64,000 nt of DNA from Luteolibacter sp. Y139 (GTDB lineage: Bacteria; Verrucomicrobiota; Verrucomicrobiia; Verrucomicrobiales; Akkermansiaceae). The notes below the pieces were generated by a model that had not been told where the DNA came from, ran no database searches, and saw only the letters and a program-made list of their open reading frames with translations. Shown here piece after piece: positions 15,642 through 24,502 of the stretch. The number at the start of each line of letters is the position of its first letter. Position 1 is the stretch's first letter. The translations under genes and the position numbers were made by a program. Location of the stretch: assembly GCF_038066715.1 (NCBI RefSeq), contig NZ_JBBUKT010000011.1:124001-188000 (forward strand), read 5' to 3'.

Positions 15642-17522
15642 ATGCGTTGCCTCGCCGTCCTGCTGCTGACCCTTCTTTCCGCCAACGCCCGGCCGTGGAC
15701 GGACGACGTGCTGTATTTCGTCCTGACGGACCGTTTCCACGATGGCGACCCGGCGAACAACACGCCGGCGGGGAGCGACCCGCTGCTCTACGATCCGCTG
15801 CAGAAGAATATCGGCATGTACCAAGGCGGCGACCTGCGCGGCTTGGAGCAGGCGATCGAGAGCGGCTACTTCACTGATCTCGGCGTGACGGCGCTGTGGA
15901 TCACGCCGCCGGTGAAGAATGTGTGGCGTTCCGGGTATGACCTCGGGGGATGGAAGACAGGCTACCATGGGTATTGGGCGCAGGACTTCCTGGATATCGA
16001 TCCGCACCTGACCAGTGCGGTATCGATGAAGGGCGAGAAGTATCCTGATGGTGCCGAGGGGCGGATGCGGCACTACCGCGACTTCGTGGCGCTCGCTCAC
16101 TCGAAGGGCCTGAAGGTGGTGCAGGACGTGGTGCTGAACCACGCGGGCCCGGTGTTTTTCTACGACGTCAATGGCAACGGTGCCTTCGACAATCAAGCGA
16201 AGGAGGAATGGGTGCAGCCCTTCAAGCGCGATGGATTTTATCCGAACGCGATGTGGATGGACATTGCGAAGTGGAACTTGGAGAAGGCCCAGCCGGATGG
16301 ACCGCGTGAGTTGTTAGGAAAGAGGATCGCGACGAAGGGCGTGCTGGCGGATCTATCGAGCTACGGGCGGAAGGGCTTCTCGTCGGACAGTCTTGGCAAG
16401 TCGGATGGGGAGGAGATCGAGTGTGACTTCTTTTCGCTGCGCGACCTGTGGACGGCGCCGGATAGCGATCACTTCGACCGGCTGGTGAATGAGTTCGTGG
16501 AGATCTACGCGTTCTATTTGCTCAATGTGGGAGTGGATGGCCTGCGGATCGATACGGTGAAGCATGTGCACCATGAGTTCTGGGATGCGTTCACCGAGCG
16601 GCTCCGCAAGCGGCTGGGAGCGAAGGCGAAGGACAAGCTGCTGTTCGGCGAAGTCTACGATGGCGATCCGAAGAAGCTCGGTGTCTACACGTGGCGCAGC
16701 GACGCACCGGCGCGGAAGGAGCCCTGTCTCGACTCGGTGCTGGACTTCCAGACCTGTTTTGCGGCGCGGGAATACCTTCGGCATGAAGGCGGCGAGTACG
16801 GGAGTGCCGCGAAACTGGAGCGGGCGATGAAGGCTTTCCGCGGAGCTGAAGGCGACCGACCGTATTACAATCCCAACCCGGGGCCGGATGGGAAGAACGC
16901 GCGGGAGAAGTCAGTCACGTTCATCGAGAACCACGACGGCTTGAATCGTTTCCGCGTGGCCGGCGTGACAGCGGAGAGGAACGATCTGGCCCAAGCGCTG
17001 GTGATGACTTTGCCGGGGATCCCCTGCATTTACTACGGCGCAGAAGTCGCCCTGCACGATACGAAAGGGAAGGTCGGGCAAGACACGGAGTCGGGTCGGC
17101 TGACCTTGTTCCCACGTGAAGCCGAAGCAAAGCTGTCGGAATTGAAGGAGGAGCCTTCCTTCAAGGTCATCTCGCGAGCGGCGGCGCTGAGGGCGGAGTT
17201 GCCCGTGCTGCGTGACGGCGAGTTCAGGCCGCTGTGGGTGGATAGCCCGCAGAGTGGCGAGGATGACGGGGTGTTCGCCTTCTGCCGCGAGAAGAAGGAC
17301 GGGAAGGTCATAGTGGTCTTCAATGCGGCGGCCGAGCCGCGCACGCCCAAGCTACCCGCCGCGGACTTCCCCGCGGGCACGAAGCTGGGCGTCACGCCGG
17401 TCTGCGGGACGAGCCCGGTTTCCCAAGCCACGGTGGGCCCGGACGAGCGGGTTGAAGTCGCCTTGGGACCCAACACGGCCGTCATCCTCCAGCGAATCGT
17501 GGAGCCGGTTCGGGCAAAGTAG
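15642..17522 (+). CDS. Secreted alpha-amylase family glycosidase (GH13)
   Basis: The start is ATG 15642: AAGGGAA lies just upstream and a signal peptide follows (MRCLAVLLLTLLSANA). The 626-residue product has a GH13 barrel: LYFVLTDRFHDGDPANN near the N-terminus (calcium/substrate region), VVQDVVLNHAGP, nucleophile D304 in GLRIDTVKHVH, acid/base E337 in LLFGEVYDG, and the transition-state aspartate D432 in IENHDGLNRF. A C-terminal beta-domain (about 545-626) ends the protein. It hydrolyses or transfers alpha-1,4-glucans outside the cytoplasm. The extra length in the B-domain region suggests a cyclomaltodextrinase or maltogenic type as an alternative. Confidence 0.93.
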   Translation: MRCLAVLLLTLLSANARPWTDDVLYFVLTDRFHDGDPANNTPAGSDPLLYDPLQKNIGMYQGGDLRGLEQAIESGYFTDLGVTALWITPPVKNVWRSGYDLGGWKTGYHGYWAQDFLDIDPHLTSAVSMKGEKYPDGAEGRMRHYRDFVALAHSKGLKVVQDVVLNHAGPVFFYDVNGNGAFDNQAKEEWVQPFKRDGFYPNAMWMDIAKWNLEKAQPDGPRELLGKRIATKGVLADLSSYGRKGFSSDSLGKSDGEEIECDFFSLRDLWTAPDSDHFDRLVNEFVEIYAFYLLNVGVDGLRIDTVKHVHHEFWDAFTERLRKRLGAKAKDKLLFGEVYDGDPKKLGVYTWRSDAPARKEPCLDSVLDFQTCFAAREYLRHEGGEYGSAAKLERAMKAFRGAEGDRPYYNPNPGPDGKNAREKSVTFIENHDGLNRFRVAGVTAERNDLAQALVMTLPGIPCIYYGAEVALHDTKGKVGQDTESGRLTLFPREAEAKLSELKEEPSFKVISRAAALRAELPVLRDGEFRPLWVDSPQSGEDDGVFAFCREKKDGKVIVVFNAAAEPRTPKLPAADFPAGTKLGVTPVCGTSPVSQATVGPDERVEVALGPNTAVILQRIVEPVRAK

Positions 17523-17557
17523 TTCGCTTTTCCTAAATTTCGCGGTATTCCGGGGGC

Positions 17558-18148
17558 GTGACCTCCCAAGAAAAAGGCAATTGGATCCGCCGGCTCTTCA
17601 CCCTCGGCCTCCTTCTCGTCGCTGCGGCGGCGGGGGTGTATTTCGCGATGCCGGACGGGTGGGGAAAGGCTGACGGGACGAAGAAGAAATTCGGCCTGCA
17701 GCTGACCAGCCGGAACCTGGGCGAGGTCCTCGCATCGAAGAACAAGCTGACCGTCATCAACATGATGGTGGATGGGAGTCCGGACTCGAAGAAGCTTCAG
17801 GAGATCCTCGAGAAGCTGCAGCCGAAGTATGGCGAGAAAGTGGTGATGGCCGAACTCGACGTGGAGGCCGAGCCCGATTTCGCCGAGCGCCACGGGGTGA
17901 AAAAGGAAGGATTCGCCGGGCAGCTTGATTTCTACGCAAACAGTCAGAAACTCGAGCAGCTCACCGGTCAGACCGATCCGCTGGTAGTTGAAAAGACCAT
18001 CGATCGCCTGCTGGCGGGGCTGGTCCAGCGAATCAGCAAGGACTGGCTGCCGGAGGTGCCCGGCATGCAGCGCACGCAAGGAAACCAAGCGCAGGAAGTG
18101 CTCAAGATCCACCCGTCCGAACCTGCCAAACCATCCCGAAAACCATGA
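17558..18148 (+). CDS. Membrane-anchored thioredoxin-like protein without CxxC
   Basis: A 196-residue protein starting at GTG 17558. One N-terminal membrane helix (about 13-31) is followed by a region of thioredoxin-like secondary structure (LTVINMMVDGSPDSKKLQEIL, VVMAELDVEAEPDFAERHGV, GFAGQLDFYAN). The redox CxxC position is replaced by DGSPDS, so it is unlikely to be an oxidoreductase. The tail after about 165 is polar and proline-rich. Its stop overlaps the ATG of the next gene, a thioredoxin lipoprotein (ATGA), so the two are co-translated and probably act together in the periplasm, one as a docking or scaffold partner. Confidence 0.7.
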   Translation: MTSQEKGNWIRRLFTLGLLLVAAAAGVYFAMPDGWGKADGTKKKFGLQLTSRNLGEVLASKNKLTVINMMVDGSPDSKKLQEILEKLQPKYGEKVVMAELDVEAEPDFAERHGVKKEGFAGQLDFYANSQKLEQLTGQTDPLVVEKTIDRLLAGLVQRISKDWLPEVPGMQRTQGNQAQEVLKIHPSEPAKPSRKP

Positions 18149-18660
18149 GAATCCAGCTCGCGAGTTCCTTGATCCTGCTGCTTGCGGTGTCTTCTTGTGA
18201 GAGTGCCAAGGGTCCGCTTTCCAAATCGAAGACCTCCGCAGCGCCGAAACCTGCTGCCTGCACGTCCGCCGCTTCCTCGGGGCACATGCCGGCGGTGCAG
18301 GAACTGGAATCCGCCGGTTACGACTCCTTCATCACCACGCCGGGTCGCCTGATGGTGGTGGATTTCCACGCCGATTGGTGCGGCCCGTGCAGGAGGCTGG
18401 GCCCGGTGCTGGAGCAGGTCGCGGGAGAATTCCCGGGGAAGGTCTGCATCGGCAGGGTGAACGTCGATAACGCCCGCGAGATCGCGGAGCGCGAAGGCGT
18501 CCGCGGCATCCCGGACGTGCGGATCTTCCGCGACGGCAGGCAGGTCGACCAGTTTGTCGGCGTGGTCGATGCGGGAACGATTCGCGAGCTGCTCCGGAAA
18601 CACAGCGAGGATCTCCAGGTCGCACAGGCCGCGGAGCCGAAGCGGAGATCCAGCGAATAG
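18145..18660 (+). CDS. Thioredoxin-domain lipoprotein
   Basis: A 171-residue protein with a lipobox (LLLLAVSSC, Cys at about 18), a serine/alanine-rich linker (about 19-55) and a complete thioredoxin domain: VVDFHADWCGPCRRLGPVLE with the classical WCGPC, GRVNVDNAREIAEREGVRGIPDVRIF including the cis-proline, and a basic C-terminal tail. It is anchored to a membrane facing the periplasm and probably acts in disulfide reduction. It is translationally coupled to the CxxC-less partner upstream, and it ends 19 bases before the convergent GH43 gene. Confidence 0.88.
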   Translation: MRIQLASSLILLLAVSSCESAKGPLSKSKTSAAPKPAACTSAASSGHMPAVQELESAGYDSFITTPGRLMVVDFHADWCGPCRRLGPVLEQVAGEFPGKVCIGRVNVDNAREIAEREGVRGIPDVRIFRDGRQVDQFVGVVDAGTIRELLRKHSEDLQVAQAAEPKRRSSE

Positions 18661-18679
18661 GTCCGCTGCTAAGCTTGGA

Positions 18680-19603
18680 TCAGCGCTGCCGTCCGTCGGT
18701 CATCGTGATCGGTTTGATCAGTCCCTTGAGGTCGTAGTCCACTTTTTCCACGGCGATCTTCCGGCCGCCTCGGTAGGGCGGGTCTTTCCGTCCGGTTTCC
18801 CAGCGGTGATAGACGATGTACCACTGCCGGGTCACGAGATCCTCGACGAAGGAGTGATGCCCAGGGCCCTGGTGCTTGTCATCGCTACCGAGGATTTCGC
18901 CGCGGTATTCCCACGGGCCGGTGGGTGAGGGAGCGGTGCAGTAGTGGACGGAGTAGGTGCTGTCGTTCCACTTCCCGTGGCTGTAGCTGAGATAGTAGGT
19001 CTTCCCCTTCACGTGCATGAAGACTCCCTCGGTGAAGTTCTTCGGTTGCTCGATGTCCACCTCGCGCTTGAAGCTGACCATGTCGTCCGCCATTTCAAAG
19101 ACCCGCAGTTTCGCGCCCGCGCTGCCGCCGGCGTAGAACCACGATTTGCCGGTGGCGGGGTCGGTGAAAACCATCGGGTCGATGGCTTCGAAGCCATCGC
19201 CGCCGGTCAGCAGTGGCTTGCCGCTATCGGTGAATGGGCCGGCGGGCGAGGTGCCGACGGCGACGCCGATGCGGCTGGGGGTCGGGTTCTGTGGACCGAC
19301 CGAGTAGTAGAAGTAGAACTTGCCCTTCTTTTCCGCGAGCGCCGGGGCCCAGGCACCGTGGTAGGGAGCGCCATCGGCTTTCACCCACGGGATCTTGTCG
19401 AGATCGAGGATGGTGCCCTCGCGTCGCCACGAACGCAGGTCGGCGGAGCGGTAGGCGGCGAAGATCGGCTCCCGGCTGTGCGGCTCGGTGGGATACATCC
19501 AGAAGGTCCTTCCGACCACGGCGGCGTGTGGGTCTGCGCCGTCCATCACCGGATTTGCGGTGAGCGGGGAAATGAGGAGGATCAGAGGAAGGAACAGGCG
19601 CAT
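18680..19603 (-). CDS. Secreted GH43-like glycoside hydrolase
   Basis: A 307-residue protein with a signal peptide (LFLPLILLISPLTA). The five-bladed propeller layout of family 43 is visible, with the three acidic residues in order: D in MDGADPHAAV (base), D in FEAIDPMVF (pKa modulator) and E in NFTEGVFMHVKG (acid). The blade repeats include SRIGVAVGTSPAGPF and HYCTAPSPTGPWEY. It ends with the typical GPGHHSFVEDLVTRQWYIVYH segment. Family members act on arabinan or xylan. With the amylase at 15642 it suggests extracellular polysaccharide use. No transporter or regulator of a degradation locus lies beside it. Confidence 0.88.
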   Translation of the reverse strand: MRLFLPLILLISPLTANPVMDGADPHAAVVGRTFWMYPTEPHSREPIFAAYRSADLRSWRREGTILDLDKIPWVKADGAPYHGAWAPALAEKKGKFYFYYSVGPQNPTPSRIGVAVGTSPAGPFTDSGKPLLTGGDGFEAIDPMVFTDPATGKSWFYAGGSAGAKLRVFEMADDMVSFKREVDIEQPKNFTEGVFMHVKGKTYYLSYSHGKWNDSTYSVHYCTAPSPTGPWEYRGEILGSDDKHQGPGHHSFVEDLVTRQWYIVYHRWETGRKDPPYRGGRKIAVEKVDYDLKGLIKPITMTDGRQR

Positions 19604-19660
19604 GGGGTGACTACCGGAGCCGGGAAGATGATCTTCCCCGCGCGGCAGAAATCCAGCCGT

Positions 19661-20839
19661 TCATTTGGATACCGGTTCAAGCGTCTGTTCCTCGACCGTT
19701 CCGTCCTTCTGGATGATCGAGAATTTCCCGCCGCTGCGGAGGGCGAGTTCCTTCATCGGCCCGATCGCGTCGGGCTCCATCATGGCGATGGAATTGATGA
19801 TGGTCTTCTTGCTCTTGGCCCGCCGGCCCATTTTCTCGGCGATGTTCATCGACTCGCTGCCGGACACACCGTCGGTCATGAAGAAGATCAGGTCCGGCGC
19901 GGGAGAAAGTCCCAACGCCATCTCCAGCGGGCCTTCCCACGAGGTGCCGTATTGGAGGGGAGTTTGCTGGATGGCGTCCAGTGAGTCGGCGATGCGGGCG
20001 GGATCCGCCTTCGTCCAGTAGACGCTGCGCGAGTGGCCCTTTTCCATCTCCCAGACCGGACGATCCTTGGCGATCCCCCACTTGTAGGTGCGGCTGCCGG
20101 AGCGGACCGTGGCTTCGCGACGGAGGTTGTCCATTTCGACCTTGTCGCCTGCGAGCCACGCGGGGCCGGCGAAGAAGAAGATCTGGTATTCCTTGTCGAG
20201 GCCGAGTCCCGCGATGCTCCGCTTCAGCTCGGTGCGCAGCAGCTCGATGCGCTTGCCCTGCATGGAGAGCGAGTAGTCGATCACATAGGCGACGCGTTTG
20301 CCGCGAGTGGTCTGATTGAAGAAGGTGACGGCGCCGCCTTGGCCGAGTCCCTTGCCGGTGCCGACTCCGGGACCGCTGCCAATTCCGGTGCCATTTCCCC
20401 CGCCGCTGCCGCCTCCACTGCCTCCGCCGGAACCGGCACCCGCGGACAGATCCGGCAGCGAGGATGACATCGGTGTCGGATTGGAATCCGGCAGCACGAT
20501 GTCCGAAATCGCGGTGCTGACGATGGTGCGGGACATCGACGCCGCCATCTTCTGCTGAGCCCGGGCCTGCTGCTGGATGCGGTGTCCGCCATCGCCTCCA
20601 CCGCCGCCGCCCTTGCCGCTGAAATCCGGCGGTGCGTCGACCGGTGGCGTGACGAGCGTGTAGAAGGCGAAGATCGCGAGCGCGATGAAGCAGACGTGGA
20701 TGAGGATGGAGATGAAGAATGCGCCTGCTCCCAAACGAGCGAACGTTTGCTTCCAGGTTTTGGTCGGAGCATCGACGACGAGCGGCTCGTCCGGTTCCAG
20801 TTCGTCTGGCTCAAGTTCGGAATGATTCATGAATCCCAC
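19661..20839 (-). CDS. Membrane protein with von Willebrand factor A domain
   Basis: A 392-residue protein (ATG 20830 is an alternative start). An acidic head is followed by one membrane helix (about 37-62, GAFFISILIHVCFIALAIF), a TonB-like proline/glycine-rich linker with runs of GGGSGGG (about 70-170), and a VWA domain from about 185 with the MIDAS motif DYSLSMQGKR (DxSxS) and a later DGVSGSES segment. MIDAS sites bind Mg2+ and mediate protein contacts. The layout resembles Bat-type or TonB-associated VWA proteins. There is no operon partner, so the complex it belongs to is unknown. Confidence 0.82.
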   Translation of the reverse strand: MGFMNHSELEPDELEPDEPLVVDAPTKTWKQTFARLGAGAFFISILIHVCFIALAIFAFYTLVTPPVDAPPDFSGKGGGGGGDGGHRIQQQARAQQKMAASMSRTIVSTAISDIVLPDSNPTPMSSSLPDLSAGAGSGGGSGGGSGGGNGTGIGSGPGVGTGKGLGQGGAVTFFNQTTRGKRVAYVIDYSLSMQGKRIELLRTELKRSIAGLGLDKEYQIFFFAGPAWLAGDKVEMDNLRREATVRSGSRTYKWGIAKDRPVWEMEKGHSRSVYWTKADPARIADSLDAIQQTPLQYGTSWEGPLEMALGLSPAPDLIFFMTDGVSGSESMNIAEKMGRRAKSKKTIINSIAMMEPDAIGPMKELALRSGGKFSIIQKDGTVEEQTLEPVSK

Positions 20840-20921
20840 GGAGATTTACCTGCGTGGCGGAACGAGAGGGCGTTCCGCTATCTTGGAGGAAATCCCGGGG
20901 AAACTTTAGCGGCTCGTTGTG

Positions 20922-21395
20922 TCAGTGGCTAAATGCCGGAAGCACGACGTGTGGATCGCGTAACTCGTGCAAGCGGGCGAGGCCGGTCCGAACGTCGCGG
21001 AGAATCTCCCCGAGCTGGTGGCGATGGGGCGCGCCCTCATTCACCAACCGCAGCAACACGCGTTCGAGCCTGAGGTCGCAACGTTCGCACTCGCGCGGCA
21101 GACCTTCGAGGAAGGTCGGGAAACGGCGGTTCACCAAGGTCATCCACAGCTGCTGGAAATCGGCTTCGCCGCTGAAGCCGAAGTCGGGAACATCGCCGTT
21201 TTCGTCGATCAGGCCGGCGATGCGGTCGGCTTGTTCATTCCGCTCGTCAGCGAAGGTCTGGCAGACCTTGGCGAGGAGCCGGGACTCCGAAAGCCGGGAA
21301 GCGTGGCGATAGGCGATGGCCGCATCAAGGGTGCGGGTCAGGGCGGTCTGGAGGGTGACGAAGGGGGCTTGGGTTGGCAGGCGCAACTCGTACAT
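20922..21395 (-). CDS. Ferritin-like DUF2383/PA2169-type four-helix protein
   Basis: A 157-residue all-helical protein. The pattern TLDAAIAYRHASRLSESRLLAKVC, ADERNEQADRIAGLI, a linker, then FLEGLPRECERCDLRLERVLLRLV follows the four-helix bundle of the PA2169 family (DUF2383). Acidic residues recur on the helices, but the iron ligands are not obvious. The function of this family is poorly known; stress-linked expression is commonly suggested. The gene is a single unit between the VWA gene and the metallophosphoesterase. Confidence 0.6.
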   Translation of the reverse strand: MYELRLPTQAPFVTLQTALTRTLDAAIAYRHASRLSESRLLAKVCQTFADERNEQADRIAGLIDENGDVPDFGFSGEADFQQLWMTLVNRRFPTFLEGLPRECERCDLRLERVLLRLVNEGAPHRHQLGEILRDVRTGLARLHELRDPHVVLPAFSH

Positions 21396-21531
21396 GGCCG
21401 ATCATCCTCGCATGTGTCGTGCCTGATGTCATGAGCGAGATTTCAGCTATTTTCCAAGAGGTCATTTGACGTCACGATTTCGTCGCAGAGCAGGCTGCAA
21501 TTTTGGCGTCTTTCCGCGTGGCGCTTTGCCA

Positions 21532-22338
21532 TCAGGAGATAGGTTGCCAGCCGGTCCCGGCACGGCGGAAATCCATGACGCTGCATTCGATGAAACGAGT
21601 TTGATCGAAGCGATGAAGCACGATGCGGAGCGAGTCGCCGTCGTGATGAATCATGTGGAAACCGGGCGGCTCTCCCTGCAGGCGGGTGGAGCAAACGGTG
21701 GGAGCCTGGGAAACGATCGTCGACCATTTCGCGTCTTTGCCGACGATGCCGATGAGGGACTGGTGGAAGTGTCCGCACAGGACCAGATCGACGTGCGATG
21801 CCGTGAGCAGGGAAACCAAGGCGGGCAGCGGTTTCACGACGTCGCGGCGGTGGTCGGGTGGGGCCAGCAGCGGGTGATGCAGCGTGAGGATGCGGAGGCC
21901 CGGCGAGGGTGAGGCGAAGCGCGAGGCGGCGCGCTGGAGCTGTGCTTGTGAAAGAATGCCCTTCGACCAGTCCAATTGCGGACCGATGCCGCGGCTGCTA
22001 TTCAAGCCCACGATCTCGATGCTGCCCTTGCGCAGTATGGGTTCTAGGTCCGGCCCGAAGGTTTCGCGATAGCGGCGGAAGGGTCGGAAGACACGGTCGA
22101 ACGGTTGATTGAAGGCGGGGATGTCGTGGTTGCCGGGGATGACGAAATGCGGCTGGGGGAGCTGGTCGACGAAGGACTTCGCGGCAGCGAGTTCCGACCG
22201 GCGAGCGCGCATGGTCAGGTCGCCGCTGAGCACGGTGAGGTCCGGGGCGAGTTCCGCGGCACAGTCGAGGAAGGAACGGGCCGTCGCTTCATCGGCCGCA
22301 CCGAAGTGCGGGTCGGAAAGATGGAGCAGGCGGGTCAT
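21532..22338 (-). CDS. Metallophosphoesterase (cyclic-nucleotide phosphodiesterase-like)
   Basis: The start is ATG 22338, overlapping the stop of the lipid-kinase gene by ATGA; a longer open frame upstream is antisense noise of that gene. The 268-residue product carries the calcineurin-like motifs in order: LHLSDPHFG (DxH), VLSGDLTMRAR (GD), VIPGNHDI (GNH), LTLHHPLL and LCGHFHQS (GHxH). The binuclear metal centre is complete. Relatives include cpdA-type 3',5'-cAMP phosphodiesterase and other soluble phosphoesterases. Coupling to a diacylglycerol kinase-like gene suggests a lipid or head-group function, which is inference. Confidence 0.88.
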   Translation of the reverse strand: MTRLLHLSDPHFGAADEATARSFLDCAAELAPDLTVLSGDLTMRARRSELAAAKSFVDQLPQPHFVIPGNHDIPAFNQPFDRVFRPFRRYRETFGPDLEPILRKGSIEIVGLNSSRGIGPQLDWSKGILSQAQLQRAASRFASPSPGLRILTLHHPLLAPPDHRRDVVKPLPALVSLLTASHVDLVLCGHFHQSLIGIVGKDAKWSTIVSQAPTVCSTRLQGEPPGFHMIHHDGDSLRIVLHRFDQTRFIECSVMDFRRAGTGWQPIS

Positions 22339-23261
22339 TTGGCCGGGGCGAGATTTTCTGCCGTGGTCAGCACATGCAAGTGCCGTGGAAGGATGGTGAG
22401 TTTCAAGGGCAGGGCGAGGCGGAGGATTTCGCCATCGATCATCACCGAAAGGTGCTTCCGCCGACGGGCCGAGAGTTCGAGGGAAGATGCCTGAAGCATG
22501 GTCAGTTCGGGATTCTCCTCTTGCCGTCCGAAAATATAGTCCAGCATGCCGCGCAGTGCGGCGGCGGCATGGCGCTGGCGGCCGATGTAGGCGGTGAGCT
22601 TGCCGGAGGTGAAATCGGTGCGCGCCGGAACCAAGCCGGCAGTCGCGCGATAGCGGCCGGGGACGAAGGCGGAGAACTTGGTGCGCGCGCGGCCTTCGAT
22701 GCCATCGCCTTGCCATGTCAGGTCGATCGGTCGGGACTCGGCGAAGGTGCGAGGCAAGGCGGTGATTACCTTGAAGGCTTTCTTCCACCAGTGCCCGCCG
22801 TGGTCGCGGCGCTCGAAGGTCTTCGCGAACTCGGGGTAGAAGCCGAGGATGGTGGTGCAGAGGCAGGCGCGACCTGCGACTTCCAGCACGTCGATCGCGT
22901 GGACTTCGGCTTTGGCGAGGAAAGTGGCGGCACCCGGGATATCAAGCGGCACGCCGAGGTCGCGGGCGGCGAGATTGAAGGTGCCCATGGGCAGGATCCC
23001 GAGCGGGATGCCGGTGCCGCTCAAGGATTTCGCCGCGGCGGAGACGGTGCCATCGCCGCCGGCGATGATCAGGGATGCGGGCTGGATCTTCACCACCTCC
23101 TGGAGGGCGGCATTGATCTTTTCGGGAGCTACAATCTTTGACTCGATCCTGTGGCCGATCTCGCGGAAGGCGGTGGTGACGGTGGCGCAGACTTCGTCGG
23201 GTTTCAGGCCGCGGTCGTTTCCGCCAGAGCCACGGTTGAGGAGGAGAATGGACTTACGCAT
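22335..23261 (-). CDS. Diacylglycerol/sphingosine kinase-like lipid kinase
   Basis: The start is ATG 23261 (MRKSILLLNRGSGGNDRG); the open frame further upstream lacks family features. The 308-residue product has the DAGK catalytic signatures: the nucleotide loop LLNRGSGG, the GGDGTVSAAAKSL motif and the GIPLGILPMGTFNLAARDLGVP segment, then a C-terminal beta domain. It probably phosphorylates diacylglycerol or an undecaprenyl-like lipid, like YegS/BmrU proteins. It is the first gene of a pair and its stop overlaps the start of the metallophosphoesterase gene. Confidence 0.92.
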   Translation of the reverse strand: MRKSILLLNRGSGGNDRGLKPDEVCATVTTAFREIGHRIESKIVAPEKINAALQEVVKIQPASLIIAGGDGTVSAAAKSLSGTGIPLGILPMGTFNLAARDLGVPLDIPGAATFLAKAEVHAIDVLEVAGRACLCTTILGFYPEFAKTFERRDHGGHWWKKAFKVITALPRTFAESRPIDLTWQGDGIEGRARTKFSAFVPGRYRATAGLVPARTDFTSGKLTAYIGRQRHAAAALRGMLDYIFGRQEENPELTMLQASSLELSARRRKHLSVMIDGEILRLALPLKLTILPRHLHVLTTAENLAPAK

Positions 23262-23487
23262 TGGCAGCGTTGTCTCAACAGCCCGCGTGCCCGGACGCTT
23301 CCGGCAGAGCCAGCCCTGTTCTGAAAGGGTCTTTGCAGAATGAGGGGAAACGCTCTCTCGTGCGAAATGCCACCGGCGAAAAAGACGGATCGCACAATGC
23401 AATTTCGGGCAGGTTTCTCAAGGCGGTGAATCCTTGGAATTTCAACGTTTCGCCGTTTGGTCCGGGGTCTGCAAAAAAGGATCCACC

Positions 23488-23685
23488 ATGAACCCGATCC
23501 TCTTGCCCAAAACCTTCGTTTGCCGCCGCTCCGTTGAAGGAGTGCGCCTGCCCGTCCGTCTGGTCCTGGTCGCCTTGTTGCTGGGATCGGTAACCGCAGG
23601 ACTCAGCTCTTGCGCGACGACCCGCGGCGTTGGCCGCGACGTCCAAACCGCTGGTCAGAAGATTGAAAAGGCTGCTTCGCACTGA
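23488..23685 (+). CDS. Entericidin EcnA/B family small lipoprotein
   Basis: A 65-residue protein starting at ATG 23488, preceded by AAAAAAGGA. It has an N-terminal basic stretch, a hydrophobic segment (LVALLLGSVTAGL) and a lipobox-like LSSC. The mature peptide, CATTRGVGRDVQTAGQKIEK, is the hallmark of entericidins. These small membrane lipoproteins are known as stress-induced toxin/antidote proteins. Two hairpins and a T-run follow. Confidence 0.85.
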   Translation: MNPILLPKTFVCRRSVEGVRLPVRLVLVALLLGSVTAGLSSCATTRGVGRDVQTAGQKIEKAASH

Positions 23686-23695
23686 AGCTTGAGCA

Positions 23696-23736
23696 CTCCA
23701 GTAATCCAGAATGCCTCTATACTGGAATTACTGGAG
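23696..23736. repeat. Inverted repeat after the entericidin gene
   Basis: CTCCAGTAATCCAG (23696-23709) pairs with CTGGAATTACTGGAG (23722-23736) with one bulge, around a 12-base loop. It has no T-run and lies just before a proper terminator, so it may stabilise the end of the entericidin mRNA. Confidence 0.6.
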
Positions 23737-23758
23737 TAGCTGCTCCGCCCTTTAAAGC

Positions 23759-23792
23759 GCCCGCTCCGGCCAATGGCCGGGCGGGCTTTTTT
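23759..23792 (+). terminator. Rho-independent terminator of the entericidin gene
   Basis: GCCCGC-T-CCGGCC, loop AAT, GGCCGG-GCGGGC, followed by six T. It lies 73 bases after the entericidin stop and before the convergent dps stop. Confidence 0.88.
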
Positions 23793-23809
23793 GTGGACGG
23801 AGGCCGGCC

Positions 23810-24325
23810 TTATTCAAGGAAGCTGCGGAGCATCCATGCGGCTTGCTCGTGGTCTTGGAGCAGCTGGGTGAGGAAGTCGGCTGTGCCAGCGTCGCCCGCT
23901 TTATCGGTGGCGTCGACGGCCTTGCGCAATTCGCGCGCGGCGGCTTCGTGGTCATCGCGGAGGCCGGTGATGGCTTCCTCTCCGCCAATGAGGGCTCCCG
24001 AGCATTCCTTCAGTGAGGCGAGGGCCAGGAACTCCTTCATCGAACCGGGGCTGGCCGAACCGAGCATGCGGATGCGCTCGGCGGTCTTGTCGATCGCCGC
24101 GGCGAGCGCCTCGTACTGCTCCTCGAAAAAGGCGTGGAGGGTGTGGAAGCGATGCCCGGTGAGGTTCCAGTGGAAGTTGCGGGTCTTGATGTAGAGCACA
24201 TGCTGATTGGCGAGGATGCCGGACAGCGCCTTGACCGAAGTGGCGCGGGCCTTGGTGTCGAGGCCGATGTCCAGATCTTCGGTGGTGCGGGCGGCGGCGG
24301 CTTTAGGAGCGGCTTTGTTTTTCAT
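23810..24325 (-). CDS. dps: Dps family DNA-binding ferritin-like protein
   Basis: A 171-residue protein of the usual Dps length. An alanine/lysine-rich N-terminal tail (MKNKAAPKAAAA), a feature used for DNA binding in many Dps proteins, is followed by the four-helix core with the intersubunit ferroxidase region (TRNFHWNLTGHRFHTLHAFF, then DKTAERIRMLG). The C-terminal helix (FLTQLLQDHEQAAWMLRSFLE) is typical. It stores iron and protects DNA in stationary phase and oxidative stress. It stands alone, convergent with the entericidin gene, a stress-related pairing that could be coincidence. Confidence 0.93.
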   Translation of the reverse strand: MKNKAAPKAAAARTTEDLDIGLDTKARATSVKALSGILANQHVLYIKTRNFHWNLTGHRFHTLHAFFEEQYEALAAAIDKTAERIRMLGSASPGSMKEFLALASLKECSGALIGGEEAITGLRDDHEAAARELRKAVDATDKAGDAGTADFLTQLLQDHEQAAWMLRSFLE

Positions 24326-24502
24326 GATGGCACTTTCGTTTTAGCAATCGATGCGCCGATGTGACCAAAGGGGATGAGGTGAGCTCAGGGTCAATGGTTT
24401 GTGAGGAAGTGGGGTGGTGAGGGCAGAGGGCTTGGCATGGCGTTTTGCATGGTGCGTTTTCGCGTCCCTTGTCGGGGAGAGCTTCGGCGTCCAGATTCCG
24501 GC

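Noticed and set aside
20390-20460. Tandem repeat array in the VWA gene
   Set aside because: This is the GGGSGGG linker encoded in the gene, not a separate repeat element.
22339-22788. N-terminal extension of the metallophosphoesterase frame to 22788
   Set aside because: Out-of-frame translation of the lipid-kinase gene; the coupled ATG at 22338 starts the family domain.
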